Below, one piece after another: positions 57,275 through 64,000 of a DNA stretch of 64,000 bases. The notes below the pieces were generated by a model that was not told the DNA's origin, searched no databases, and worked only from the letters and a program-made list of their open reading frames with translations. Each line of letters opens with the position of its first letter. Within the stretch, counting starts at the first letter, position 1. The DNA lies in the NCBI RefSeq assembly GCF_001653515.1, contig NZ_LYOY01000001.1:186001-250000 (forward strand), read 5' to 3'. A program made the position numbers and the translations under genes. This stretch comes from Streptomyces sp. ERV7. Its GTDB lineage: Bacteria > Actinomycetota > Actinomycetes > Streptomycetales > Streptomycetaceae.

Positions 57275-58300
57275 TCAGTCGACGTCCTGCCCGTCGACGA
57301 TCCAACTGACGCTTCCCCGCCCCTCCGTCCCGCCGTGCCCGATGGCGAGATGGAGGAACCAGATCTCGTCGCTGGACAGCTCCCAGGTGAGACAGGTGAG
57401 CCCGGCGACGAAGGCGGACACGTCCGCCGCGGGAGCCGCGACCGACAGTCCGGCGAACCGCCTGAGCATCCGCCAGAGGGCGATACGTCCGAGCGCCGCG
57501 GACGCTACCGTCCCGTACGCACTGCTGCCGCCGAGCGCCAGCACGAGGTCGGGGTAGGCGGCGGCGAACGGGATGGGCGTGGCGTACGAGGGCCGCTCGT
57601 GGGCCGGGAGTGCGCGGAGGTACCGGGCGGTCGCCTGGTGCACGTCGCAGGCCACGGGTCCGGAGACGCCGACGAAGCAGTACGTGGGCGCGCCCGGCAC
57701 CAGGGGCTCGGGCGCGGCGAGCACGGGTACGGCGCCGCCGCCGGCGGCCGGGAGCCGCGTGCGCCCCTCGCGCCCGACGGAGGAGAGCGAGGCGATGGCC
57801 GCGCCCCCGCTGCTCCGCCCCGACGAGCCGGGATGGTCCCCGGCATCCCAGAACTCCGCCTCCCAGGGAGCGAGTGCCAGAGGCACACCACCGCACGCCC
57901 CCGGATCGAGCCCGTCGGCGCCGGCCAGATCCTCCCCGCGCAACACGCGCGCGTGCGCCACGAGGTGCCGCAGCAGCGGATGACGCAGATGGGGCCCGAC
58001 TTCCTCCCAGACCCGGACGTGCGCCAGCGTCTCCCAGAGCGCGCCGGAGTGGGCCAACCCGTCCTCGTACTCCCGCTCCAGGATCCGAACGGCGTCCGCG
58101 CCCCGGTCGGCGGGCAGCTCGAAGACGGCGACGCGTGCGACGCGGGCGCGGCACTGGCGTAGTTCGCGGTCATCGGGGGGTGCGTCGGCGAGGGCCGCGT
58201 CCAGTGCGTCGTAGAGCTGGATCAGCTCGTTCCAGTTCTGGTGGTCGGCGAGTTGGTCGGTGCGCTCGAAGACCTCGCCCCAGGTGAAGTGGTGTCTCAT
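57275..58300 (-). CDS. Hypothetical protein, last gene of the toxin operon (candidate second immunity protein)
   Basis: The 341-aa protein is not recognised with confidence. It starts MRHHFTWGEVFERTDQLADH and is helical and Leu/Ala-rich, with WETLAHVRVWEEVGPHLRHP and the C-terminal LTCLTWELSSDEIWFLHLAI. It has no signal peptide. Its start codon lies 1 nt after the stop of the CdiI-like gene, and it belongs to the same minus-strand operon as the RNase-A-like toxin. Position suggests an accessory or immunity role. Sequence alone does not prove it. Confidence 0.6.
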   Translation of the reverse strand: MRHHFTWGEVFERTDQLADHQNWNELIQLYDALDAALADAPPDDRELRQCRARVARVAVFELPADRGADAVRILEREYEDGLAHSGALWETLAHVRVWEEVGPHLRHPLLRHLVAHARVLRGEDLAGADGLDPGACGGVPLALAPWEAEFWDAGDHPGSSGRSSGGAAIASLSSVGREGRTRLPAAGGGAVPVLAAPEPLVPGAPTYCFVGVSGPVACDVHQATARYLRALPAHERPSYATPIPFAAAYPDLVLALGGSSAYGTVASAALGRIALWRMLRRFAGLSVAAPAADVSAFVAGLTCLTWELSSDEIWFLHLAIGHGGTEGRGSVSWIVDGQDVD

Positions 58301-58301
58301 G

Positions 58302-58952
58302 TCAGGACAGTCTGTCGGCCAGGAGCTGGAGCCATGCGGCCGGGGTGTACGGGGCCGGTGGGTCGACCTCCATTCCCAGTTCGGCGACGGCGAGGGCGCA
58401 GTCGGTCTCGTCGAGGCGCAGGGCGAGGAGTTCGTGGACCTCCCCGGCCGCCCTGGCGGCGAGCGAAGGGTCGGTCATGTCCAGATAGTCCTGGAGTGCC
58501 GCCTCGTGGTCGGTGAACTCGTCCGGCATGTCCTGGGAGAACCAGCCGCCGAGGAGCTGGGCGAGCTCGGGGAAGCGGGCGTGCCACTCCCAGTGGGTCG
58601 CGGGAGCGCCCGGCGGCGGCAGCTCGCCGTCCTCGATGCTCTGCCTCAGGTGGTCGGCGAGGATCAGCAGCCAGCGCTGTACGTCTGCGCCGGGGAGGTC
58701 GGTGTCCGGTACGGCGTAGAACTCGCCGAGCCGTCGGCGGAGCCTGCCGGGCGGGTTGCGGGCGTACTCGCGCAGCTGGGACTCGGCGGTGGCCAGGGCC
58801 CAGGGGCGGGTGTGCCAGGTGTGGCGGAGATAGGCGTTCAGGGCGGCGCTGCGCTGTTCCGGCGTGTCGTCGGCGGGCATGCCCAGGTAGGCGCGCAGGA
58901 CCTGGTCCAGCTCGCCGTACTGGCGGTCGTGCTGCAGAGGTTTGAGGGACAC
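58302..58952 (-). CDS. CdiI_3-type immunity protein
   Basis: The 216-aa cytoplasmic protein has a C-terminal block WHARFPELAQLLGGWFSQDM followed by PDEFTDHEAALQDYLDMTDP (about residues 125-165). This is the pattern of the contact-dependent-inhibition immunity family CdiI_3 (FPxLxQLLGGYFHQDW). The N-terminal 110 residues are helical and charged. It begins 8 nt downstream of the orphan RNase-A-like toxin module and is followed 1 nt later by another hypothetical gene, exactly where an immunity gene belongs in a polymorphic toxin operon. Confidence 0.78.
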   Translation of the reverse strand: MSLKPLQHDRQYGELDQVLRAYLGMPADDTPEQRSAALNAYLRHTWHTRPWALATAESQLREYARNPPGRLRRRLGEFYAVPDTDLPGADVQRWLLILADHLRQSIEDGELPPPGAPATHWEWHARFPELAQLLGGWFSQDMPDEFTDHEAALQDYLDMTDPSLAARAAGEVHELLALRLDETDCALAVAELGMEVDPPAPYTPAAWLQLLADRLS

Positions 58953-58960
58953 GGTCGGCC

Positions 58961-59260
58961 TCAGACGTAGACGGGGAAGGTGGCGTGGACAGTGAAGCCG
59001 TGGGGGTTGGCGTCGCTGCGTTTGAGGATGACGCGCGCGGCACGGACATCGACGGGGTCCCGGCCCGCCAGCATCATCGCCTGGAGCAGGACGCGCCCGA
59101 CGGGCTCGGGACGGGAGGGCCAGCCCGCCTCGATGGTGAGCCGCTGCCGCGCGGACTGGGCGAGCCAGCGGTGGATCACCTGCTCATTGCGCGTCACGAC
59201 CTCCTGGGTGGCCCACTGTGCGGTGGCACGGTCGGTGTACGTGGCGGAGCGGGTTCGCAT
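58961..59260 (-). CDS. Orphan RNase-A-like toxin module, N-terminally truncated
   Basis: The 99-aa protein resembles the second half of the bacterial CdiA-CT RNase-A-like domain: RSATYTDRATAQWATQEVVT, NEQVIHRWLAQSARQ, EPVGRVLLQA, AARVILKRSDANPHGFTVHA. The family's first segment, with the catalytic His (as in AHVIDRHVG of the gene upstream), is absent. This looks like an orphan toxin tail placed between the full toxin (75 nt upstream) and the immunity gene. The ribosome site is weak. Alone it should be inactive. It could be a remnant, a recombination reserve or a decoy. Confidence 0.72.
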   Translation of the reverse strand: MRTRSATYTDRATAQWATQEVVTRNEQVIHRWLAQSARQRLTIEAGWPSRPEPVGRVLLQAMMLAGRDPVDVRAARVILKRSDANPHGFTVHATFPVYV

Positions 59261-59335
59261 GGATGACTGCCTATCGCGAGGCGGGGGCGGCGCCCAGTGG
59301 TCCGGGGGCTGTGCGGAGAGCGTACGGCTTCAGGT

Positions 59336-61024
59336 TCACGGCGGCGGCTGGCGGTCGGAAGGCATGGAGGTGAGGACGACGTACGGCGGGTGGCCGCCCG
59401 GGACGGGGCGGATGACGACGAGGACGTTCATGGAGGGGTGTGGCGCCGGGTCACCCGCCGTCCAGGTCGTGCCGGTCGGCTGGGAGAAGGTCAGCCCGAG
59501 CTCGCGTCTGGAGGAGGGTGAGTGGGGGGTGTTGGCCAGGTAGTTCTGGAGTTTCTGCTGGTTGCCGGGATCGTCAAGGACGGCCTGGGTCAGCCGCTGG
59601 GCCGTGGCGAGATCCGCGAACGTCGAGGCCTTGGGGGGAATGGCCGGGTTGGTGCCCGGGGCGTCGCGCAACCGCTGTCCGAGCTGCTCGTCGGTCAGCC
59701 CTACGTGCCGGTCGATGACGTGGGCGCCGCTGACCCCCTCTTGGTTGGCGAGGTCCACCGGGAAGGTGTGGTTGTGCTCGTGGTCACCGGCGACGGTGTA
59801 GAGAGGGTTCCCCTTGAAGTCGGTGAGCGCGCGCGCTCCGAACGCCTCGGCGCGGGCTTCCTCCTTGCGGAACTCCGGAACGCTCAGGAAGGCCTCGTCG
59901 AGCGCGGCCATGAGCTTGTTGAGTTCCGGTATCTGCCGGGTGACGCGGTTGTTGTAGGCGTCGACGGCCTCGTTCAGCGCGTGCTCGTCGAGGTGCAGGA
60001 CGATGCCGACGCTGAGGTCCTCCAGCGACCTGCCCAGACTCTTGCCGAAGTCCTCCCACGTTTTTAACTTGAAGGGGTTGCCGACATCGATGTGCGGCAG
60101 GGAGTTGAGCACGGCTCTGCGGTAGATCTGGTGGAGGTCGTGCCGTACGTCCTGGGCGGCCTGGGCGTACGCGTGGAGGGCCTGACTCACCGCACCGCAG
60201 GTGTCGTTGATCACCGCCAGGACCGGATGGGACATACCAGTGTTGTTGGCCTGGTCGTGGGACCAGACGTAACCGTCGCGGTTGGTTCCCCAGGCGGTCG
60301 TGCCCCATACCGCGCTGCAGAACTGGCGCATGGCGGTGTACCAGTCGCTGTTCGTCTGGTCGGTGATCCCGGCCAGCACATTGACCAGGTTGCCGTCGGT
60401 GGTGCCGGCCACCGAGCCGGGGATGATCCACGCCTGGGCGACCTCCTGCAACCGCTGGTGGTTGGGCAGCGGCAGGATGGTGGCCGCCTTCCCGAAGCGG
60501 CAGGCGTGCTCCAGCAGGGGGCGTAACACGATGAGGATGACGGCCTCTACGTGTTCGAGCGCGCTGTCGATGAACTCCTGGGCGTCATCGTGGGACCCCC
60601 ATTTGAGACCGGGTACGTCTCGGTAATCCGGCGGTCTGTCGATGACCGCCGGGGGCTGGTGGTGGGGGATCCCGATGTTGCCGGAGGGCCCGGTGGGCAG
60701 GGTGGCCATGTCGGCTGTGGCGTAGTTGTTCGCCGTGACGGTGAAGCCGACGGCGGCGCCGCCGATGCCGGCGACGGATTTGGCCCACACCTCCAGCAGC
60801 CGGTTGCCGACTTTGGTGTAGGCGTCGGCGAACTGCTGGGCGGCAGTGCCGAATCCACCGCAGTCGGGGTGTTTCTCCAGCTCGTCGAGGAAGCGTTCGG
60901 CTGCCTTGTGGAAGTTGTCCTGCTGGACGCCGATGTTGTCCGAGGCGGTGTAGAGCTCGGCGGGCGGCACGGAGAAACCGCCGTTGGGTGAACCGGCGGT
61001 GGGAGCGGTGGCCGGGCCGGCCAT
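59336..61024 (-). CDS. Type VII-secreted polymorphic toxin with C-terminal RNase-A-like domain
   Basis: The 562-aa protein has a helical WXG-like N-terminal region (residues 1-110; FSVPPAELYTASDNIGVQQD, then FADAYTKVGNRLLEVWAKSV) and a central helical domain of unknown role (about 130-400). Near 400-562 lies a bacterial RNase-A-like toxin domain: GAHVIDRHVGLTDEQLGQRL with the family His residues, STFADLATAQRLTQAVLDD and the closing PPYVVLTSMPS. It is predicted to cleave RNA in a target cell. There is no Sec signal, as for ESX substrates. ATG at 61024 overlaps the upstream WXG100 stop (TGATG). An orphan second RNase-A-like module follows. Confidence 0.85.
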   Translation of the reverse strand: MAGPATAPTAGSPNGGFSVPPAELYTASDNIGVQQDNFHKAAERFLDELEKHPDCGGFGTAAQQFADAYTKVGNRLLEVWAKSVAGIGGAAVGFTVTANNYATADMATLPTGPSGNIGIPHHQPPAVIDRPPDYRDVPGLKWGSHDDAQEFIDSALEHVEAVILIVLRPLLEHACRFGKAATILPLPNHQRLQEVAQAWIIPGSVAGTTDGNLVNVLAGITDQTNSDWYTAMRQFCSAVWGTTAWGTNRDGYVWSHDQANNTGMSHPVLAVINDTCGAVSQALHAYAQAAQDVRHDLHQIYRRAVLNSLPHIDVGNPFKLKTWEDFGKSLGRSLEDLSVGIVLHLDEHALNEAVDAYNNRVTRQIPELNKLMAALDEAFLSVPEFRKEEARAEAFGARALTDFKGNPLYTVAGDHEHNHTFPVDLANQEGVSGAHVIDRHVGLTDEQLGQRLRDAPGTNPAIPPKASTFADLATAQRLTQAVLDDPGNQQKLQNYLANTPHSPSSRRELGLTFSQPTGTTWTAGDPAPHPSMNVLVVIRPVPGGHPPYVVLTSMPSDRQPPP

Positions 61025-61329
61025 CAGGCGGCACCCCAGCCCCGCAGGACCGCCTGATGGGCTGCCGCGTAGTTGGCGTGCCCGGTGGTCACCACTTCGT
61101 GGAGCCATGCCTGCCGGGTCTGGAGGTCCTGCATGTCGCGGTCCCACCGGTCGAGTTCGGCGACGAACGCGTGCCGCGCTTCGCCGTCCCAGGTGAGCAC
61201 GACCTTCTCGGTACGGGTGTACAGCGCGTCGAGCCTGTCGTTGAGCTGCTTGAGGATGTCCTCCAGCTCACCGGCGAGCTCACGGAGGGCGCTGAAGCGT
61301 ACGGCTATGTGCTCGTCGGGGCCGGACAT
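61024..61329 (-). CDS. WXG100-family protein 2 (ESX-type)
   Basis: The 101-aa helical-hairpin protein has the WxG motif in LTWDGEARHAFVAELDRWDR (about residue 47). The start MSGPDEHIAVRFSALRELAG and the heptad-like helices on both sides fit. WXG100 proteins are secreted as dimers by type VII systems and often escort a larger toxin. Its stop overlaps the toxin ATG by one base (TGATG), so the two are translationally coupled. The ATG at 61329 has GGGCCC context and no strong ribosome site. Confidence 0.85.
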   Translation of the reverse strand: MSGPDEHIAVRFSALRELAGELEDILKQLNDRLDALYTRTEKVVLTWDGEARHAFVAELDRWDRDMQDLQTRQAWLHEVVTTGHANYAAAHQAVLRGWGAA

Positions 61330-61390
61330 GACGGTGGGCCCTCCTCGGGGTCTGGGCGGTGGGGCGAGGTTCCGGGAGATGGGGGCACGC

Positions 61391-61783
61391 CTACAGATCG
61401 CTGATGCCGCTGCGGGATCCGGGCGCGGAAGGGGGAGCCTGAAGGGCATCGGCTTCGCGGCCGACGTCGATGTGGTCCTGGATCTGGCGCATCTGGGCTA
61501 GGACGGCGAGATCCTGTTCACTGAACCCGTCCCTGCCGAGCCGTACGGCCTCTTCCACGACGGCGAGGATTTCCCGTATCCGCACGGCATCCTTGGCGGC
61601 ACCGCGGTGCAGGTCGCGGTAGGCGGCCGAGGCGGGCCCGCGCCATCCGGCCTCGATGCGGTCGACGATGCCGTCCATGCGCCGGACCTGCTTGTCGAGA
61701 TGGTCCTGCATGTCATGCAGATCTCCGGCGAGCGTGGCCAGCCCGTCTTCCTCGGGCACACCGAGATCCGGCTTGCCTTGCAT
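61391..61783 (-). CDS. WXG100-family protein 1 (ESX-type)
   Basis: The 130-aa protein has the WxG turn in RIEAGWRGPASAAYRDLHRG (about residue 47) between two helices: LAGDLHDMQDHLDKQVRRMD before and VRIREILAVVEEAVRLGRDG after. The tail is acidic to neutral. It is the first gene of the operon, 61 nt upstream of the second WXG100 gene. The ATG at 61783 follows GGGGGG. TATAGA at 61818-61823 on the minus strand could be its -10 element, overlapping the modB stop codon. Confidence 0.8.
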   Translation of the reverse strand: MQGKPDLGVPEEDGLATLAGDLHDMQDHLDKQVRRMDGIVDRIEAGWRGPASAAYRDLHRGAAKDAVRIREILAVVEEAVRLGRDGFSEQDLAVLAQMRQIQDHIDVGREADALQAPPSAPGSRSGISDL

Positions 61784-61818
61784 GACGCCCACCCCCCGTA
61801 GACAGCTGCGTCGGGACT

Positions 61819-62766
61819 CTATAACGGAGGTGTGGGGGAGGGGAGTTGGGATTGAGCCAGATGAGGTGGTACGGGCTCCTCGGGCTCGTACGCGTACGCG
61901 CGGCCCTCCTCCGTACGCCGGTCGGATACGGAACGGCTCCCGCCGCCCGTCCAGCGGCCGCGCAGCGCGATCAGCACCGCCATCGCGATCGCGAGCAGCA
62001 GCAGGGAGACGGAGGTGGCGGCCTCGGGGGAGTTCTGGAGGAGCAGATAGACCTGGAGGGGGAGGGTCTGGGTGGTGCCGGGGAGGTTGCCCGCGAAGGT
62101 GATCGTGGCGCCGAACTCGCCCAGCGCGCGCGCCCACGTCAGCGCGGCCCCGGCGGCCAGACCGGGCGCGACCATCGGCAGCGTGACGGTGAGGAACACC
62201 CGGAACGGGGAGGCGCCGAGCGAGGCCGCCGTCTCCTCGTAGCGGGGGCGCAGCCCGCCGAGCGCGCCCTCCAGGCTGATCACCAGGAACGGCATGGCCA
62301 CGAAGGTGGCGGCGACGACCGCGCCGGAGGTGTGGAAGGGCAGCGTGATGCCGAAGGTGTCCTCCAGCCACGGCCCGAGCAGCCCGCGCCGTCCGAAACC
62401 GAGCAGCAGGGCCACACCGCCGACGGTCGGCGGCAGCACCATGGGCAGCAGGACGAGCGAGCGCACCAGCGCCTTGCCGGGGAAGTCCACGCGCGCGAGG
62501 AGCCACGCCAGCGGCACCCCGAGGACCAGGGACAGGCCGAGTGCCCAGAACGAGACGAGCAGGGAAAGCTTCAGCGCCTCGGTGACGCCCGGGCTGGACA
62601 GATGCGTACCGAGGTCGCCCCACGAGGTGCGGGCCAGGATGCCGACGAGCGGCATCAGCAGGAACGCCACGGCGAGCAGCGCGGGCACCAGGAGCGTGAC
62701 GGGGGCGCGCAGACCGCCGGAGCGGGCGCCCCTGCTCCAGCGGTGCGGGCGGCTGTGGTTCTTCAT
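61819..62766 (-). CDS. modB: Molybdate ABC transporter permease ModB
   Basis: The 315-aa protein has about five membrane helices and the ABC permease EAA loop (YEETAASLGASPFRVFLTVT, about residues 172-191). The ModB-type segments LVLLPMVLPPTVGGVALLLG and ALGEFGATITFAGNLPGTTQ are present. It imports molybdate with ModA and an ATPase. The C-terminal 40 residues after WTGGGSR are unusual, charged and Pro-rich, ending at a stop overlapped by the next operon's promoter. No modC ATPase gene follows, although one is normally adjacent. Confidence 0.92.
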   Translation of the reverse strand: MKNHSRPHRWSRGARSGGLRAPVTLLVPALLAVAFLLMPLVGILARTSWGDLGTHLSSPGVTEALKLSLLVSFWALGLSLVLGVPLAWLLARVDFPGKALVRSLVLLPMVLPPTVGGVALLLGFGRRGLLGPWLEDTFGITLPFHTSGAVVAATFVAMPFLVISLEGALGGLRPRYEETAASLGASPFRVFLTVTLPMVAPGLAAGAALTWARALGEFGATITFAGNLPGTTQTLPLQVYLLLQNSPEAATSVSLLLLAIAMAVLIALRGRWTGGGSRSVSDRRTEEGRAYAYEPEEPVPPHLAQSQLPSPTPPL

Positions 62767-62836
62767 CGCGGCTTCCTGGGGGGTGCGGGGCCGTCCGTTG
62801 CGCCCCCCGTGCGGAACGGACGGCCCCGGCCTGGGG

Positions 62837-63640
62837 TCACGGCTTCTGGAAGCCCGCGTCCTGGAGGATCTTCTGCGCCTCGGGGCTGCTGAGCCACTGC
62901 ACGAAGGCGGCGGCCGCGTCGGCGCTCTTGGAGGTCTTCAGGGTGGCGGCGGGGTACTGGGCCACCGCGTTCTGGGCGTCCGGGATCTCCACGGCGTCGA
63001 CCTTGCCGGTGGCGGAGGCGGCATCCGTCTTGTAGACGATGCCCGCGTCGGCCTCCCCGAGTTCGACCTTGGTGAGGACGGCCCGTACGTTCGGCTCCTG
63101 CGAGACCGGCTTGACCGTGACCTTCTGCGCGTCCAGGACCTTCTTGCTGTAGCGGCCGACCGGCACCTCGGGTGCGGCGAGCACGACCTTCAGCTTGGTG
63201 TCGGCGAGGTCCTTGAGGGCGCCGACCTTCTTGGGGTTGCCCTTGCCGGTCGCGATGACCAGCCGGTTCTTGGCGATGACGGTGGCGGCGCCGGTGTCCG
63301 CCTTCAGCCCGTCCATGGTCTTGGTGTCGGCGGTGACCAGGGCGTCGGCCGGGGCGCCCTGCTTGACCTGGGCGGCGAGCTCCTGCGACCCGGCGAACGA
63401 GAACGTCACCTTGGTGCCGGGGTGCGCCTTCTCGTACGCGGCGCCCGCCGTCTTGAAGACGTCGGTGAGCGAGGCGGCGGCGAGGACCGTGAGCTTCGCG
63501 GCCGGCGCGGCGGTGGAGCCCTTGGAAGCGCCCTGGTCGCTCTTCTTGTCGTCGTCCTTGGAGCAGGCGGCGAGGGGGACGAGCAGGGCGGCGGTGACGA
63601 CGGCGGCCGCGGCGCGGCGCCGGGTGAGGAAGGGGGCCAT
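62837..63640 (-). CDS. modA: Molybdate-binding lipoprotein ModA
   Basis: The 267-aa protein has a lipoprotein signal ([20 protein letters not shown], lipid on Cys26) and a Lys/Asp/Ser-rich linker. The ModA fold begins [20 protein letters not shown], with [36 protein letters not shown], and [20 protein letters not shown] for the oxyanion pocket. It lies outside the membrane and hands molybdate to ModB (70 nt downstream). A molybdopterin-binding TOBE protein lies upstream. Transport would supply Mo for enzymes such as the xanthine-dehydrogenase-type complex at the other end of the window. Confidence 0.94.
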   Translation of the reverse strand: MAPFLTRRRAAAAVVTAALLVPLAACSKDDDKKSDQGASKGSTAAPAAKLTVLAAASLTDVFKTAGAAYEKAHPGTKVTFSFAGSQELAAQVKQGAPADALVTADTKTMDGLKADTGAATVIAKNRLVIATGKGNPKKVGALKDLADTKLKVVLAAPEVPVGRYSKKVLDAQKVTVKPVSQEPNVRAVLTKVELGEADAGIVYKTDAASATGKVDAVEIPDAQNAVAQYPAATLKTSKSADAAAAFVQWLSSPEAQKILQDAGFQKP

Positions 63641-63776
63641 GGGGACGGTACTCCTTGGGTGCTGAGCCGCGCCGGTGACGGCGACGCCGCGGGGAACGTG
63701 GACGTACTGCGAGGACGTACGGACGTGTCCTTTACGGGTGTCCTGAACTGCCCTGACTGTCCTGAGCGGGCGGGTC

Positions 63777-64000
63777 CTAAGCGCGGTCGATGTGCACGCT
63801 GGTCGACTTCACGCGGGCGGTGGCCTGCATGCCGACTTCGAGTCCCAGCTCCTCGACGGCCTCCCGGGTGAGCAACGAGACCAGCCGGTGAGGGCCGGCC
63901 TGGATCTCGACCTGGGCGGCGACATCGCCGAGCTTCACGGCGGTGACGATGCCCGGGAAGGCGTTGCGGGCGGAGGTGTACGAGACGTCGTCCTCGCCGG
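63777..64000 (-). CDS. TOBE/Mop-domain molybdopterin-binding protein, 5' part cut by window edge
   Basis: Only the last 74 codons are present. They form one Mop/TOBE unit: [40 protein letters not shown] and [19 protein letters not shown] before the TAG stop. Mop domains bind molybdate and store it or regulate transport. The gene is the first of the mop-modA-modB set, 136 nt upstream of modA. A ModE-type HTH may lie beyond the edge, so a regulator cannot be excluded. Confidence 0.85.
   Translation of the reverse strand, partial: GEDDVSYTSARNAFPGIVTAVKLGDVAAQVEIQAGPHRLVSLLTREAVEELGLEVGMQATARVKSTSVHIDRA

Overview
The window is high-GC actinobacterial DNA, almost certainly from a Streptomyces. 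The evidence is strong third-position G/C, a melC1/melC2 melanin operon, a Tat-exported multicopper oxidase, a secreted GH20 hexosaminidase and a ricin-type lectin, a one-component RamB-like regulator beside aceA, WXG100 (type VII secretion) genes, and many Streptomyces-type small stress proteins. All calls come from reading the sequence; no database search was run.

Layout. 0-2 kb: three-subunit xanthine-dehydrogenase-type molybdenum hydroxylase (minus strand; large subunit runs off the edge). 2-6 kb: YbdK/GCS2 ligase, then a UvrA-like ABC ATPase. 6-10 kb: stress island (PRC-barrel, 53-aa hydrophobic protein, SDR, DUF6479-like, Dps), several genes with sigma-B-type promoters (GNNT-N14/15-GGGTAY), plus two gene remnants. 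10-19 kb: nucleosidase, AKR/TetR pair, GH20 enzyme, acyl-CoA dehydrogenase/MpaB-like/kinase operon. 19-26 kb: CBS-domain protein, TerD-CAP-CAP fusion, TetR/alcohol dehydrogenase pair, melC operon, cystathionine beta-synthase. 26-36 kb: phosphoketolase, PPK2, NarL-type regulator, lectin, cNMP-domain protein, DHFR-like reductase, and a GntR operon ending in a chimeric ORF. 36-41 kb: mutA-mutB-meaB. 41-47 kb: sigma factor with a Met/His-rich membrane protein, flotillin/NfeD pair, multicopper oxidase. 47-52 kb: thioesterase, cobalamin riboswitch, 3-hydroxybutyryl-CoA dehydrogenase, isocitrate lyase, RamB-like regulator. 52-57 kb: cNMP-domain paralogue plus STAS, TetR/WrbA pair, and a response regulator with an added Cys-rich N-terminus. 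57-62 kb: six-gene type VII polymorphic toxin operon. 62-64 kb: molybdate transport genes.

How the genes work together. MutAB/MeaB, hydroxybutyryl-CoA dehydrogenase, isocitrate lyase and the RamB-like regulator suggest acetate/C2 and propionyl-CoA metabolism. The tyrosinase, multicopper oxidase and Met/His-rich membrane protein give a copper flavour. Phosphoketolase, PPK2 and a NarL-type regulator behind a DosR-like palindrome look like an energy-stress group.

Most unusual. (1) The 57-62 kb operon couples two WXG100 proteins, an effector with a C-terminal RNase-A-like toxin domain, an orphan second RNase-A-like domain lacking the first catalytic segment, and a CdiI-type immunity gene. (2) The window holds many gene scars: a GMC-oxidoreductase/pectate-lyase chimera, a phosphoketolase that has lost its natural C-terminus, a cobalamin riboswitch with no target gene, two gene fragments and two frameshifts. 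Recurrent deletion or assembly collapse must be settled before these loci are interpreted.
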